From Bog-756 sp963812525 (GTDB lineage Bacteria; Actinomycetota; Acidimicrobiia; Acidimicrobiales; RAAP-2), in the NCBI GenBank assembly GCA_963812525.1, contig CAWEVL010000011.1, positions 248,001 through 312,000 of the forward strand: 64,000 bases of DNA, given 5' to 3'. Made by a program: the position numbers and the translations under genes. Shown here in pieces: positions 35,355-43,361 of this stretch (position 1 is the stretch's first letter; every line of letters starts with the position of its first letter). Below the pieces are notes generated by a model. That model worked only from the letters and a program-made list of their open reading frames with translations, was not told the DNA's origin and did not search any database.

Positions 35355-35719
35355 TGTCGGGCGGAGTCGTCGAACGGTCCCCCGACGGGAACCTGGGTCC
35401 ACCGTGGCCGTCCGTCCTGGCCATGGCGCGTGGCGTGGCCACCCGTCCTGATCTGTGGTGGACGGCAGCCGGGGCGCTCCGGCGCCTGGCTGCGCCGGGC
35501 TGGTGGGCGTCCCCGCCCTACCTCCCGCTGCCCGACCGGCGTCTCTGGGAGTTCCGGATGGTCACGGCCTACGGCCGGGGGGACCGGGTCCCGGAGCGGG
35601 CCGACGTGCTCTCGTACCTCGAATGGTGCCGATCGACCACCCGCCGCGGCAGACGACGGGGTGGCCCGGGGCCAGTGCCTGCCGTCGGGGATCGCCGGGA
35701 CCGGCCCGGATCGGGCTAA
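35354..35719 (+). CDS. Small conserved-looking hypothetical protein
   Basis: A 121-residue protein with ATG overlapping the ROK stop (TGATG). It is rich in Trp, Pro and Arg, with WWASPPYLPLPDRRLWEFRM near residues 50-69, followed by TAYGRGD and YLEWCRS. There is no signal peptide or membrane segment. I recall proteins with a PLPD...FR...YG core beside ROK kinases in high-GC actinobacteria, but assign no function. The last ~25 residues are a Gly/Arg/Pro tail that may be outside the conserved part. Confidence 0.6.
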   Translation: MSGGVVERSPDGNLGPPWPSVLAMARGVATRPDLWWTAAGALRRLAAPGWWASPPYLPLPDRRLWEFRMVTAYGRGDRVPERADVLSYLEWCRSTTRRGRRRGGPGPVPAVGDRRDRPGSG

Positions 35720-35722
35720 TTT
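35717..35722 (+). promoter_or_regulatory. Possible -10 element before the HNH gene
   Basis: TAATTT at the end of the preceding gene ends 8 nt before ATG 35731. No -35 is identified. Confidence 0.35.
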
Positions 35723-35730
35723 CCGGACTG

Positions 35731-36345
35731 ATGGATCGACGGTCGAAGCACGCGGCGAAGAAGGTGGGTCCCGGGGGGGTGGCTCCCGGCACCGAGGTCG
35801 CCGTCCGGTCGCCGATGTCGCCGTCCCGACGGGCCCTGGTCCTCAACGCCACCTTCGAGCCGCTGGGCATCGTGTCGTCGCGACGGGCCGTGCTCCTCGT
35901 GCTCGACACCAAGGCCGAGCTGGTGCACACCACGGATCGGGTCTTCCGGGCGGCGCGGCTGACCGTCCCCGAGCCCTCGGTCGTCCGCCTCGTCCGGTAC
36001 GTCCAGATTCCACGCCACTACCGGGTGGCGGTCAACCGGAGGACCGTCTTCGCCCGGGACGGCGCTCGCTGCCAGTACTGCGGGTCGGCGGCCGAAAATC
36101 TCGATCACGTGATCCCCCGGAGCAAGGGCGGCCCGCATACCTGGGAGAACGTGGTGGCCGCCTGCCGGCGGTGCAACACCCGCAAGGAGGATCGCCTGCC
36201 CCACGAAGTGGGGATGGTGCTCCGGTCCACACCGGTGGCACCCCGGCACCGGGTCCAGCTCCTGGCCCTCTGCGGGGGGGCCAGCGAGGACTGGAGCTCC
36301 TATCTCGGTGCTCCCTCCGTTCCTCGTCAGCAGCTGACGGCCTGA
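35731..36345 (+). CDS. HNH endonuclease family protein
   Basis: A 204-residue protein with an N-terminal RRALVLNATFEPLGIVSSRR segment shared by a widespread actinobacterial HNH family. The HNH domain carries CQYCG, LDHVIPRSKGG (catalytic His), the WENVVAACRRCN segment and KEDRLP; the two CxxC pairs form the structural zinc site. Start ATG 35731 is used; ATG 35815 would begin just before the conserved segment. The family is not restriction-linked here: no methylase or mobile element is nearby. Its cellular substrate is unknown. Confidence 0.88.
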   Translation: MDRRSKHAAKKVGPGGVAPGTEVAVRSPMSPSRRALVLNATFEPLGIVSSRRAVLLVLDTKAELVHTTDRVFRAARLTVPEPSVVRLVRYVQIPRHYRVAVNRRTVFARDGARCQYCGSAAENLDHVIPRSKGGPHTWENVVAACRRCNTRKEDRLPHEVGMVLRSTPVAPRHRVQLLALCGGASEDWSSYLGAPSVPRQQLTA

Positions 36346-36379
36346 CGCTCCAGCGTCCGCAACCACGAGGGGCGAAGTC

Positions 36380-37099
36380 GTGACCGATCCGGGAGCGTGG
36401 AGGGTGGAGCACCGGGTCGGTGACGGCGCCTCGCTGCACGGCACCTGGCCGTCCGTCACCGCCGACCCGGACCGGCGGACCGTGGCGGTCTGCCGGGTGA
36501 CCGAGCGCACCCTGGTCCTCGGCTCGACGCAGTCCGAGGCCGTGGTGGACCGGGCCCGGGCCGAGGCCGCCGGGATCTCGGTGGTCCGCCGGTCGTCGGG
36601 CGGGGGAGCGGTCCTGGTGACCCCGGACGACCCCGTCTGGGTGGACGTCTGGGTTCCGGTGGGGGACCCGCTGTGGGACCGGGCCGTCGACCGTGCCTTC
36701 GACTGGCTGGGCCAGGCCTGGGTGGACGCCCTCGGAGGTGTCGGGCTCCCGGGCACGGCCGCTCACCGCCAGGGCTTCGTGGCCTGTACCCGCTGGTCCT
36801 CGTTGGTCTGCTTCGGCGGTGTCGGTACCGGCGAGGTGGTCACCGCCGACGGGCGGAAGGTGGTCGGACTGGCCCAGCGCCGGAATCGGGCCGGGGCGCG
36901 GTTCCACGGGGCCTGCGTGCTCCGGTGGGACCCGGCGGCGCTGGTGGAGGTCCTGGCCCTCGAGCCGGCGGAACGCCGGTCGGCCGCCGCCGGCCTCGCC
37001 GAGGCGGTCGTGGGGGCGGCCGACCTGGCCGAGGAGCGGGGGCTCCCGGTGCCCGACGGCCCGGGCCTGGCCTCGTCCCTCGTGGCCTCCCTGCCGTAA
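36380..37099 (+). CDS. Lipoate-protein ligase A / BPL-LplA family protein
   Basis: A 239-residue protein with the BPL/LplA core: RRSSGGGAVLV near residues 73-83 (the RRxxGGG lipoyl-AMP motif) and GRKVVGLAQRRNRAGARFHG, with the active-site Lys, near 156-175. It probably transfers lipoate, octanoate or a related acyl group to carrier domains. GTG 36380 follows the HNH gene by 34 bp. After the stop there is a long low-complexity region before mraZ. Confidence 0.82.
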   Translation: MTDPGAWRVEHRVGDGASLHGTWPSVTADPDRRTVAVCRVTERTLVLGSTQSEAVVDRARAEAAGISVVRRSSGGGAVLVTPDDPVWVDVWVPVGDPLWDRAVDRAFDWLGQAWVDALGGVGLPGTAAHRQGFVACTRWSSLVCFGGVGTGEVVTADGRKVVGLAQRRNRAGARFHGACVLRWDPAALVEVLALEPAERRSAAAGLAEAVVGAADLAEERGLPVPDGPGLASSLVASLP

Positions 37100-37396
37100 A
37101 GCGGCGGCGGGCCGGCCCCACCCCCTCGCTCCGCCCCAACCCGTCGCTGCCCCACCCCCTCGCCCCATCCACCCCTTCCACCCCCTCACTCCCTCCACTC
37201 CGCGCCACCCCGTCCTCCACGCCACGCCACGCCGCCCCCCTTCGTGGGGCCGTCTACCGCCGTCGGGCCGTTCACCTGGATGTTCTCGCCGGGACGCTTC
37301 CACGGGCGCCCACTCCGTCCCGCCGGTGGCGCGCCCGGCGGTCCGGACGGGAGCTGGAACCCCGCGGAAATCCAGGCACATTTCGTGCCCAAGTGG
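37100..37396. other. Low-complexity intergenic region upstream of mraZ
   Basis: Positions about 37115-37240 are a C-rich strand (repeated CCCCACCCC and CCACTCC runs), with almost no G on this strand. Nothing protein-like is seen, nor a convincing terminator. The region separates the lipoate-ligase gene from the mra promoter. Confidence 0.6.
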
Positions 37397-37450
37397 TTGA
37401 CCGGTGGAGGGGTGGGGCGTAAAGTGGCGCAAAGTGGTGTGAAAGGGAGG
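37397..37450 (+). promoter_or_regulatory. mra operon promoter with MraZ-type direct repeats
   Basis: TTGACC (37397-37402), 17 bp, TAAAGT (37420-37425). Overlapping and following the -10 are AAAGTGG (37421-37427), AAAGTGG (37431-37437) and AAAGGGAGG (37442-37450), spaced 10-11 bp. Known MraZ operators are two to four short repeats, of AAAGTG type in Mollicutes and TGGGN type in E. coli, so these repeats are a good candidate for autorepression by MraZ. Confidence 0.7.
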
Positions 37451-37506
37451 AACCTGAACGACTCAGGTTCTGGGCACTGCGGGGAGCATTGTGGGAGCAA
37501 ACACCA

Positions 37507-37926
37507 GTGGCACGGTTCTTCGGCAGGTACGAGCACTCGCTCGACGACAAGGGAAGAGTGATTCTCCCGTCGAAGTTCCGCGGCCACTTCGAGCACGGGG
37601 GCTATCTGACGGAGTTCACGGACGGCTGCTTGTCGCTGTGGACACCCGACCAGTTCGAGCAGCAGATGGAGTCGATGCTGGAACGAGCGGCCGCATCCAA
37701 GAGCGAACGGAACCTGGCCCGCCTGTGGGCCTCGACGTCGCACGAGATGGAGATCGACCGCCAGGGACGAATGGCCATCCCGTTGCGGCTCAGGGAGTAC
37801 GCGGGACTGGTGGGCGACGTCCTGGTGCTCGGGGCGATCGATCGGGTGGAACTGTGGAACCGCGAGGCCTGGGACCTGAAGGTCCTGCCCGAGGAGGAGC
37901 GGCTCACCCAAGGCGACGACGACTGA
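37507..37926 (+). CDS. mraZ: Transcriptional regulator MraZ
   Basis: A 139-residue AbrB-fold regulator, first gene of the division and cell-wall cluster. Two MraZ repeats are visible: DDKGRVILPSKFR near residues 13-25 and DRQGRMAIPLRLREYAG near 87-103. It forms ring-shaped oligomers that bind repeats in its own promoter. GTG 37507 is chosen because it gives the family start ARFFGRYEHSLD; a TTG at 37489 would add six residues. The 5' leader is about 70 nt. Confidence 0.95.
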   Translation: MARFFGRYEHSLDDKGRVILPSKFRGHFEHGGYLTEFTDGCLSLWTPDQFEQQMESMLERAAASKSERNLARLWASTSHEMEIDRQGRMAIPLRLREYAGLVGDVLVLGAIDRVELWNREAWDLKVLPEEERLTQGDDD

Positions 37927-38405
37927 GTGCCGCCGTGCGCCTCCACGTCGTCCGCCACCAGACCGACCAGCCGTCCGACGGCCCGGAGCCGTCGGAGGAG
38001 GCCGGCCCACCGGGTGCCAGAGGAGCTCCCGCCCGGGTCAGCCCGGACCACCCGAGCGTCGACCCCGCAGCCGACCGACCCGGTGCCAGTCCCCTCGGAA
38101 CCGGGGATGCCGCCTCGATCCGTACGCTCGGATCAGGCCTCCCCACTGGCCGAACGGAAAGGAGAGTCATCACCTCGACGGCGTCCGACCAGACGTCGCC
38201 GTTCCGGGGCTCGGACGGCTGGAGCCGACCGACGCCCTACGAGTCGGGCCTGGCCGCCGTGGCCAGGCACGAGGTGCACATCGAACGTGTCTGGCCCATG
38301 CGCAGTCCCTCGACCGGATCCCTGGAAGCATCCTCCTCCGCCTACTTCCAGAGAGATCGCCGCGGCACTCCACCCGCAAGCATCGTGCCGGTCGGGGGAC
38401 TGCGG
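37927..38405 (+). other. mraZ-rsmH gap with open frame and orphan ribosome-binding site
   Basis: The rsmH frame stays open through this whole 480-bp stretch, back to a GTG at 37935. A strong AAAGGAGAG (38158-38166) is followed by in-frame GTC ATC ACC rather than ATG, GTG or TTG. If ATC 38169 were a start, RsmH would carry a ~79-residue Ser/Arg/Pro extension. Otherwise this is a long untranslated spacer. No other gene is visible. Confidence 0.5.
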
Positions 38406-39395
38406 ATGAGCCAGGCCTTCCCGCACGAACCGGTGATGGCCGAGGAGGTGGTGGGGCTGTTCGCCCCGGTCCCTCCCGGCCTGATCCTCGACACCACCCT
38501 GGGCGGCGGTGGGCATGCGGCCGCCATCCTGGAGGCCCATGCCGAGGTCAGCGTGCTCGGGATCGACCGCGATCCCGCCGCGGTGGCGGCGGCGTCCGAA
38601 GTCCTCGCCGCCTTCGGGAGCCGGGCGGTCGTCCGCCAGTCGAGGTTCGACGCCCTGGCCCAGGTGGCGGCCGACGTCCAGGACCAGCTGGGGACCCCGT
38701 TGGTACAGCGAGGGCTGAGCGGCGCCCTCTTCGACCTCGGGGTGAGCTCCCCTCAGCTCGACGTGGCCGAGCGGGGGTTCTCCTACCGCCGGGATGCCGC
38801 GCTCGACATGCGGATGGATCCGACCTCCGGTCGCACGGCGGCCGACGTGGTCAACGAGTACGACGAGGACGAGCTGGTCGAGCTGTTCACCGACAACGGC
38901 GAGGGCCGGTTCGCCCGACGCATCGCCCGGGCCATCGTGGCCGCCCGCCCCCTGGCCACCACCGGGCAGTTGGCCGACGTGGTCCGCGCCGCCATCCCCG
39001 CGGCCACCCGGCGCACCGGTGGGCACCCGGCCCGCCGCGTCTTCCAGGCCATTCGCATCGCCGTCAACGAGGAGCTGGACCAGCTCGAGCGGGCACTGGA
39101 CGACGCCCTGGCCCTGCTCCGCCCGGGTGGACGGTGCGTGGTCATCGCCTACCATTCGGGAGAGGACCGGCTGGTCAAGACCACCTTCACCCGGGCCGCC
39201 ACCGACGACTGCCACTGCCCCCCGGGCCTGCCCTGTGTCTGCGGCGCCGATCCGCAGTTCCGCCTGGTCACCCGCGGGGCACGCCGACCCACCGAGGACG
39301 AGGTGGCCCGGAACCGCCGGGCCGAGGCGGCCCGGCTGCGGGTCATCGAGCGCATCCCGGCCGCGTCGGACCACTCCAACGGCGAAGTGGCCTGA
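38406..39395 (+). CDS. rsmH: 16S rRNA (cytosine1402-N4)-methyltransferase
   Basis: A 329-residue SAM-dependent methyltransferase for C1402 of 16S rRNA, formerly MraW. Conserved blocks: HEPVMAEEVVGLF, the SAM site ILDTTLGGGGHA near residues 27-38, FDLGVSSPQLDVAERGFSYR near 109-128, ALDMRMDP, and VIAYHSGEDRLVK near the end. ATG 38406 gives the normal family N-terminus (MSQAFPHEPVM), but no RBS stands before it and the frame is open upstream. Its stop overlaps ftsL in a TGATG. Confidence 0.95.
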   Translation: MSQAFPHEPVMAEEVVGLFAPVPPGLILDTTLGGGGHAAAILEAHAEVSVLGIDRDPAAVAAASEVLAAFGSRAVVRQSRFDALAQVAADVQDQLGTPLVQRGLSGALFDLGVSSPQLDVAERGFSYRRDAALDMRMDPTSGRTAADVVNEYDEDELVELFTDNGEGRFARRIARAIVAARPLATTGQLADVVRAAIPAATRRTGGHPARRVFQAIRIAVNEELDQLERALDDALALLRPGGRCVVIAYHSGEDRLVKTTFTRAATDDCHCPPGLPCVCGADPQFRLVTRGARRPTEDEVARNRRAEAARLRVIERIPAASDHSNGEVA

Positions 39396-39991
39396 TGGCG
39401 CCGCCGGCCAGCGCCACCGCGCGGCGCGCCCCGGTCCGCCCCGCTCCGCGCCCGGCGCCGTCGGCCCCGCGCCGGCCGCCGCTGCGGCTGTTCGAGCCGG
39501 CACCCCGCCGTCGGCCCGGACCCCGTGCCGTCCAGCGCTCGACGATGTGGATCTCGGGCCTCCTGATCCTGGGGAGCCTGTTGGCCGTGGTCGTGGGTGA
39601 CGCCTTCATCACCCAGGGCCAGGTCAGGCTGTCGGCGACCGAGCGGGCCCTGGCCAGTGCCGAGGCCGACCAGAAGACGTTGCAGCTCGCCGTGGCCGGG
39701 AAGGCGGCGCCACCAGTGGTGGTGAGCCAGGCCAAGCGCCAGGGCCTGGTGGCCGCCTCCCAGGTGGTGTCCCTGCCGCAGGTGCCCCTCGGCGTCCCGC
39801 TGCCCCCACCCCACATCGTTCGGGCGACCGGCGGCGCCACCTCGTCGACGCCGCCGAGGGCCAATGCCACGCCGTCCAAACCGGTGGTCCCGACCCCGTC
39901 GTCGACCGCCACGACACCGACCACCGCACCGGCGACCGCCTCCTCACCCACCCCCGCGACCACGGCGACGACCGCCGCGGCGCCCCGGTGA
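39395..39991 (+). CDS. ftsL: FtsL-like septum formation protein
   Basis: A 198-residue bitopic protein in the ftsL position between rsmH and ftsI. An Arg/Pro-rich cytoplasmic segment (1-48) precedes one transmembrane helix (MWISGLLILGSLLAVVVGDAF, about 51-71), then a short helical stretch (LSATERALASAEADQKTLQLAVA) as expected for the FtsL/FtsB coiled coil, and a long Thr/Pro/Ala tail (~130-198). The tail is unusually long. FtsL with FtsQ and FtsB activates FtsWI. Assignment rests on position and topology; sequence identity in this family is low. Overlaps: TGATG with rsmH, GTGA with ftsI. Confidence 0.8.
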   Translation: MAPPASATARRAPVRPAPRPAPSAPRRPPLRLFEPAPRRRPGPRAVQRSTMWISGLLILGSLLAVVVGDAFITQGQVRLSATERALASAEADQKTLQLAVAGKAAPPVVVSQAKRQGLVAASQVVSLPQVPLGVPLPPPHIVRATGGATSSTPPRANATPSKPVVPTPSSTATTPTTAPATASSPTPATTATTAAAPR

Positions 39992-41868
39992 GCCCCTCGG
40001 TCCTGCTCGGTCGGCGCTCGCGCGCCATGAGGCTGGTCCTGGTGGTGATCTTCCTGGCCATGATCGTCCAACTGATCAACGTGCAGGAGTTCTCCCACCG
40101 GCACTACGCCTCCCTGTCCGCTTCGGAGCTGAGCCAGTCGGTGAGCGTGCCCGCAGTCCGTGGGGGGGTCTACGACCGGAACGGAGAGGTGCTGGCGGAG
40201 TCGGTGACCAAGCAGACGGTGGTGGCCGACCCGCTGCTCATCACCCATCCGACCGCCACGGCCGATGCCCTGGCCCCGGTCCTGGGACTTCGCAACGACA
40301 AGCTCCGGGCCCAGCTGACCGAGCACTCGGGCTTCGTCTACCTGGCCCACCGGGTGGCCGACCGCGTGGCGGCCGAGGTGACCGCCCTCAACCTGACCGG
40401 CATCAACCTGATCCCGGAGCCCCAGCGGGTCCAGCCCGACGGCCAGCTGGCCCTCCCGGTGGTGGGGACGGTCAACTGGAACGGTGACGGTGCCTCGGGG
40501 CTGGAGTACCAGTACCAGTCGTTGCTGGCCGGCAAGGCCGGGACCCGGAGCCTCATGCAGGCCCCGGACGGGGTGGCCATCCCCGGATCCGGGCAGGCCT
40601 CGGTGGCCGCCCAGGCCGGCACCGGGGTGGAGCTGACCATCGACGAGTCCGTGCAGTACGTGGCCGAGCAGGCGCTGGCCGCCGAGATCGCGGCCTCCCA
40701 CGCCTACAGCGGGACGGCGGTGGTCATGGACGTCAAGACCGGCGATGTCCTGGCCATGGCCGACCTGCAGGCCACGTCGGGCTCGGCCACCAACGGTGGG
40801 GCGGCCACGGCGCCGGCCGGGGCGGTGACGGTGGCCGACTCCAACAGCGCCGCCGGCCAGTCGACGTCGGGGCCGACCCTGGTGTCCCAGGCCGACACCC
40901 TGCCCAGCGGGGTGGAGGAAGCACCTTCCAACACGGCGGTGACCCAGGTCTACGAGCCGGGCTCGGTGTTCAAGCTGGTCACCTTCTCGGCCGCCCTGGC
41001 CGCCGGCGTCACCAATCCCAACCAGCCCATCTCGGTCCCCGCCGCGCTGCCCATGGGCACCTACACCTTCCACGACGCCGAGTCCCACGGTACCGAGCAC
41101 CTCACGGCCAGCGGCATCCTGGCCCAGTCGTCCAACATCGGTACCATCGAGATCGCCCAGGCCCTGGGCAAGAACCGGCTCCTGGCCCAGATCGGCAACC
41201 TGGGCTTCGGCAAGCCGACCGGGCTGCACTTCCCCGGTGAGTCGGAGGGCCTGGTGCCGGGGCCCTCGGCGTGGACCGACACGTCCATCGGTTCCACCCC
41301 CATCGGCCAGGACGACGCGGTGACCGCCCAGCAGATCCTCGACGCCTACAACGCCGTGGCCAACGGCGGGGTGCTCGTCGCCCCCCGGTTGGTCCGGGGC
41401 ACCGTCACCCCCACGGGCGGGGTGGTGGCCGCCAAGGCGTCGGCGACCCGCCGGGTCATCGACCCGGCCACCAACGCCCAGCTGGTCCAGATGCTGGAGG
41501 GGGTGGTGTCGACGGGAACCGGGACCAGCGCCGCCATCGACGGGTACACGGTGGCCGGCAAGACCGGGACGGCCCAGATCCCCGATCCCAACCATCTCGG
41601 GTACATTCCCGGTGCCTACGTGGGGTCGTTCGCCGGATTCGCGCCGGCCGAGAACCCCGTTCTCTCGGCCGTGGTGGTCCTCGACCACCCCACGCCCATC
41701 TACGGTGGTGCGGTGGCCGCCCCGGTGTTCTCGACGATCATGGCCTACGCCCTCCACCACTACGGCATCCCGACCACCGCCGCTGCCACCCCGTCGGCCT
41801 CGAACTCGGCGGTCGGTGGCACCGGTACGATCTCGGTGCCGACCGGAGCGACCACGGAAGGGCCCTAG
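39988..41868 (+). CDS. ftsI: Septal peptidoglycan transpeptidase FtsI (PBP3)
   Basis: A 626-residue class B PBP that cross-links septal peptidoglycan. One N-terminal membrane helix (about 14-34) is followed by the pedestal domain (RGGVYDRNGEVLAES) and the transpeptidase domain. The active-site motifs are complete: SVFK (Ser326, Lys329), SSN (381-383) and KTGT from Lys525. Between MADLQ and NTAVTQVYEPGS lies an insertion of about 55 residues (260-314) rich in Ala, Ser, Thr and Gly, directly before the catalytic Ser helix, where relatives have a short loop. A Thr/Ser/Ala tail ends the protein. GTG 39988 overlaps ftsL. Confidence 0.94.
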   Translation: MSPSVLLGRRSRAMRLVLVVIFLAMIVQLINVQEFSHRHYASLSASELSQSVSVPAVRGGVYDRNGEVLAESVTKQTVVADPLLITHPTATADALAPVLGLRNDKLRAQLTEHSGFVYLAHRVADRVAAEVTALNLTGINLIPEPQRVQPDGQLALPVVGTVNWNGDGASGLEYQYQSLLAGKAGTRSLMQAPDGVAIPGSGQASVAAQAGTGVELTIDESVQYVAEQALAAEIAASHAYSGTAVVMDVKTGDVLAMADLQATSGSATNGGAATAPAGAVTVADSNSAAGQSTSGPTLVSQADTLPSGVEEAPSNTAVTQVYEPGSVFKLVTFSAALAAGVTNPNQPISVPAALPMGTYTFHDAESHGTEHLTASGILAQSSNIGTIEIAQALGKNRLLAQIGNLGFGKPTGLHFPGESEGLVPGPSAWTDTSIGSTPIGQDDAVTAQQILDAYNAVANGGVLVAPRLVRGTVTPTGGVVAAKASATRRVIDPATNAQLVQMLEGVVSTGTGTSAAIDGYTVAGKTGTAQIPDPNHLGYIPGAYVGSFAGFAPAENPVLSAVVVLDHPTPIYGGAVAAPVFSTIMAYALHHYGIPTTAAATPSASNSAVGGTGTISVPTGATTEGP

Positions 41869-41915
41869 GTGGGCCCCCGCAGGTCACGCCGGCACCCTCC
41901 CGCCCATCGGAGTCC

Positions 41916-43361
41916 GTGGACCGCGTCGACGTGCAGATGACCATGTTGCTCCCGGCTGTCGGCGCCGTCGAGTGGCGCGGCGACGTGGCATCGACCGATA
42001 TCCGCTCCGTCGAGTTCGACAGCCGTCGGGTCCGGGCCGGTTCGCTGTTCTGCTGCGTGCCCGGCGCCCGGACCGACGGACACCTCCACGCCGCCGAGGC
42101 GGTGGAGCGGGGGGCGTCGGCGCTGCTGTGCGAGCGCATCCTCGATCTCGACGTGACCCAGGCCCGGGTGGCCGCCGGCAGGCTGCGGCCGGCCATGGCC
42201 GAGGTGGCGTCGGCCTTCTACGGGCATCCCTGGCGCGACCTGCGCATGGTGGGAGTCACCGGCACCAACGGGAAGACCACGGTGACCCACCTGGTCCAGG
42301 CCGTCCTCGACCACGCCGGAGTGGCCACCGGGTTGATCGGCACCCTGGCCGGGGAGCGCACCACCCCCGAGTCACCCGACCTCCAACGACGCCTGGCCGA
42401 GTTCCGTGATGCCGGACGGGCGGCGGTGGCCATGGAGGTGTCGTCCCATGCCATGACCCAGCACCGGGTGGACGCCATCGTGTTCGACGTGGTGGCCTTC
42501 ACCAATCTGAGCCGGGACCACCTCGACCACCATGGCTCGATGGAGGAGTACTACACGGCCAAGGCGCGGCTGTTCGAGCCGTCCCGGGCCCGGTCGGCGG
42601 TGGTCAACGTGGACGATCCGTGGGGCCGTCGGTTGGCCTCGGCCGTGGAGGCCCTGACCGGGCCGGCCCTGGTCCCGGTCCGCGGGGCCGAGGCCACCGA
42701 CATCGTGACCGCCGTCGGGAGCACCTCGTTCCGGTGGCGGGGTCGAGGCGTCGTGGTGCCGCTGAGCGGTCGGTTCAACGTGGACAACGCGCTGCTCGCC
42801 GCCTCGGTGGCCACCACGCTCGGCGTGGACGAGGACCTGGTGGTCGAGGGCCTGGCCGCCGCCGGTCCGGTGCCCGGTCGGATGGAGGTGGTGGCCACCG
42901 GCGACCCGGTCTCGGTCATCGTCGACTACGCCCACACCCCGGCCGGCCTCGAGGCGGCGCTGACGGCTGCCCGCGACTTGGCCGGAGGCGGCCGTCTGAT
43001 CTGCGCCTTCGGGTGCGGGGGCGACCGTGACCGGGGGAAGCGGCCGGAGATGGGAGCGGTGTCGTCGCGGCTGGCCGACCTCGTCGTCCTCACGTCCGAC
43101 AATCCGAGGTCCGAGGATCCCATGGCCATCATCGGGGAGATCCGGGCCGGACTGGGTGGTGGTTCCGAGGTGGTGGTCGAGCCCGACCGGGCCGAGGCCA
43201 TCCGGCTGGCCGTCGGACGGGCGGAGCCCGGCGATCTGGTCCTGCTGGCCGGCAAGGGCCACGAGACGTCCCAGACCGCCGGCGGCCGGTCCCTGCCCTT
43301 CGACGACCGCGCCGAGGCGCGCCGGGCCCTCGAGGGCCGTTTCGGGGGTCCCCCGGCGTGA
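41916..43361 (+). CDS. murE: UDP-MurNAc-L-Ala-D-Glu:meso-DAP ligase
   Basis: A 481-residue Mur ligase adding meso-diaminopimelate to the nucleotide precursor. The ATP loop is GVTGTNGKTTVTH near residues 112-124. SSHAMTQHRVD, the lysine-carbamate region and DYAHTPAGLE are present. DNPR at 395-398 is the motif that selects meso-DAP rather than lysine, matching the complete dap pathway in the window. GTG 41916 follows a GGAG; GTG 41931 and ATG 41937 are alternatives. Its stop overlaps mraY by a GTGA, so no murF is present in the slot where it usually lies. Confidence 0.94.
   Translation: MDRVDVQMTMLLPAVGAVEWRGDVASTDIRSVEFDSRRVRAGSLFCCVPGARTDGHLHAAEAVERGASALLCERILDLDVTQARVAAGRLRPAMAEVASAFYGHPWRDLRMVGVTGTNGKTTVTHLVQAVLDHAGVATGLIGTLAGERTTPESPDLQRRLAEFRDAGRAAVAMEVSSHAMTQHRVDAIVFDVVAFTNLSRDHLDHHGSMEEYYTAKARLFEPSRARSAVVNVDDPWGRRLASAVEALTGPALVPVRGAEATDIVTAVGSTSFRWRGRGVVVPLSGRFNVDNALLAASVATTLGVDEDLVVEGLAAAGPVPGRMEVVATGDPVSVIVDYAHTPAGLEAALTAARDLAGGGRLICAFGCGGDRDRGKRPEMGAVSSRLADLVVLTSDNPRSEDPMAIIGEIRAGLGGGSEVVVEPDRAEAIRLAVGRAEPGDLVLLAGKGHETSQTAGGRSLPFDDRAEARRALEGRFGGPPA

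Noticed and set aside
35731..36345. HNH gene as part of a mobile element or defence island
   Set aside because: Neighbours are housekeeping genes, there are no repeats, integrase, methylase or composition change, and the N-terminal segment belongs to a chromosomal HNH family.
37115..37240. C-rich low-complexity stretch as a possible coding proline-rich tail
   Set aside because: Lies after the lipoate-ligase stop; no start codon, RBS or conserved frame; appears to be simple-sequence intergenic DNA.
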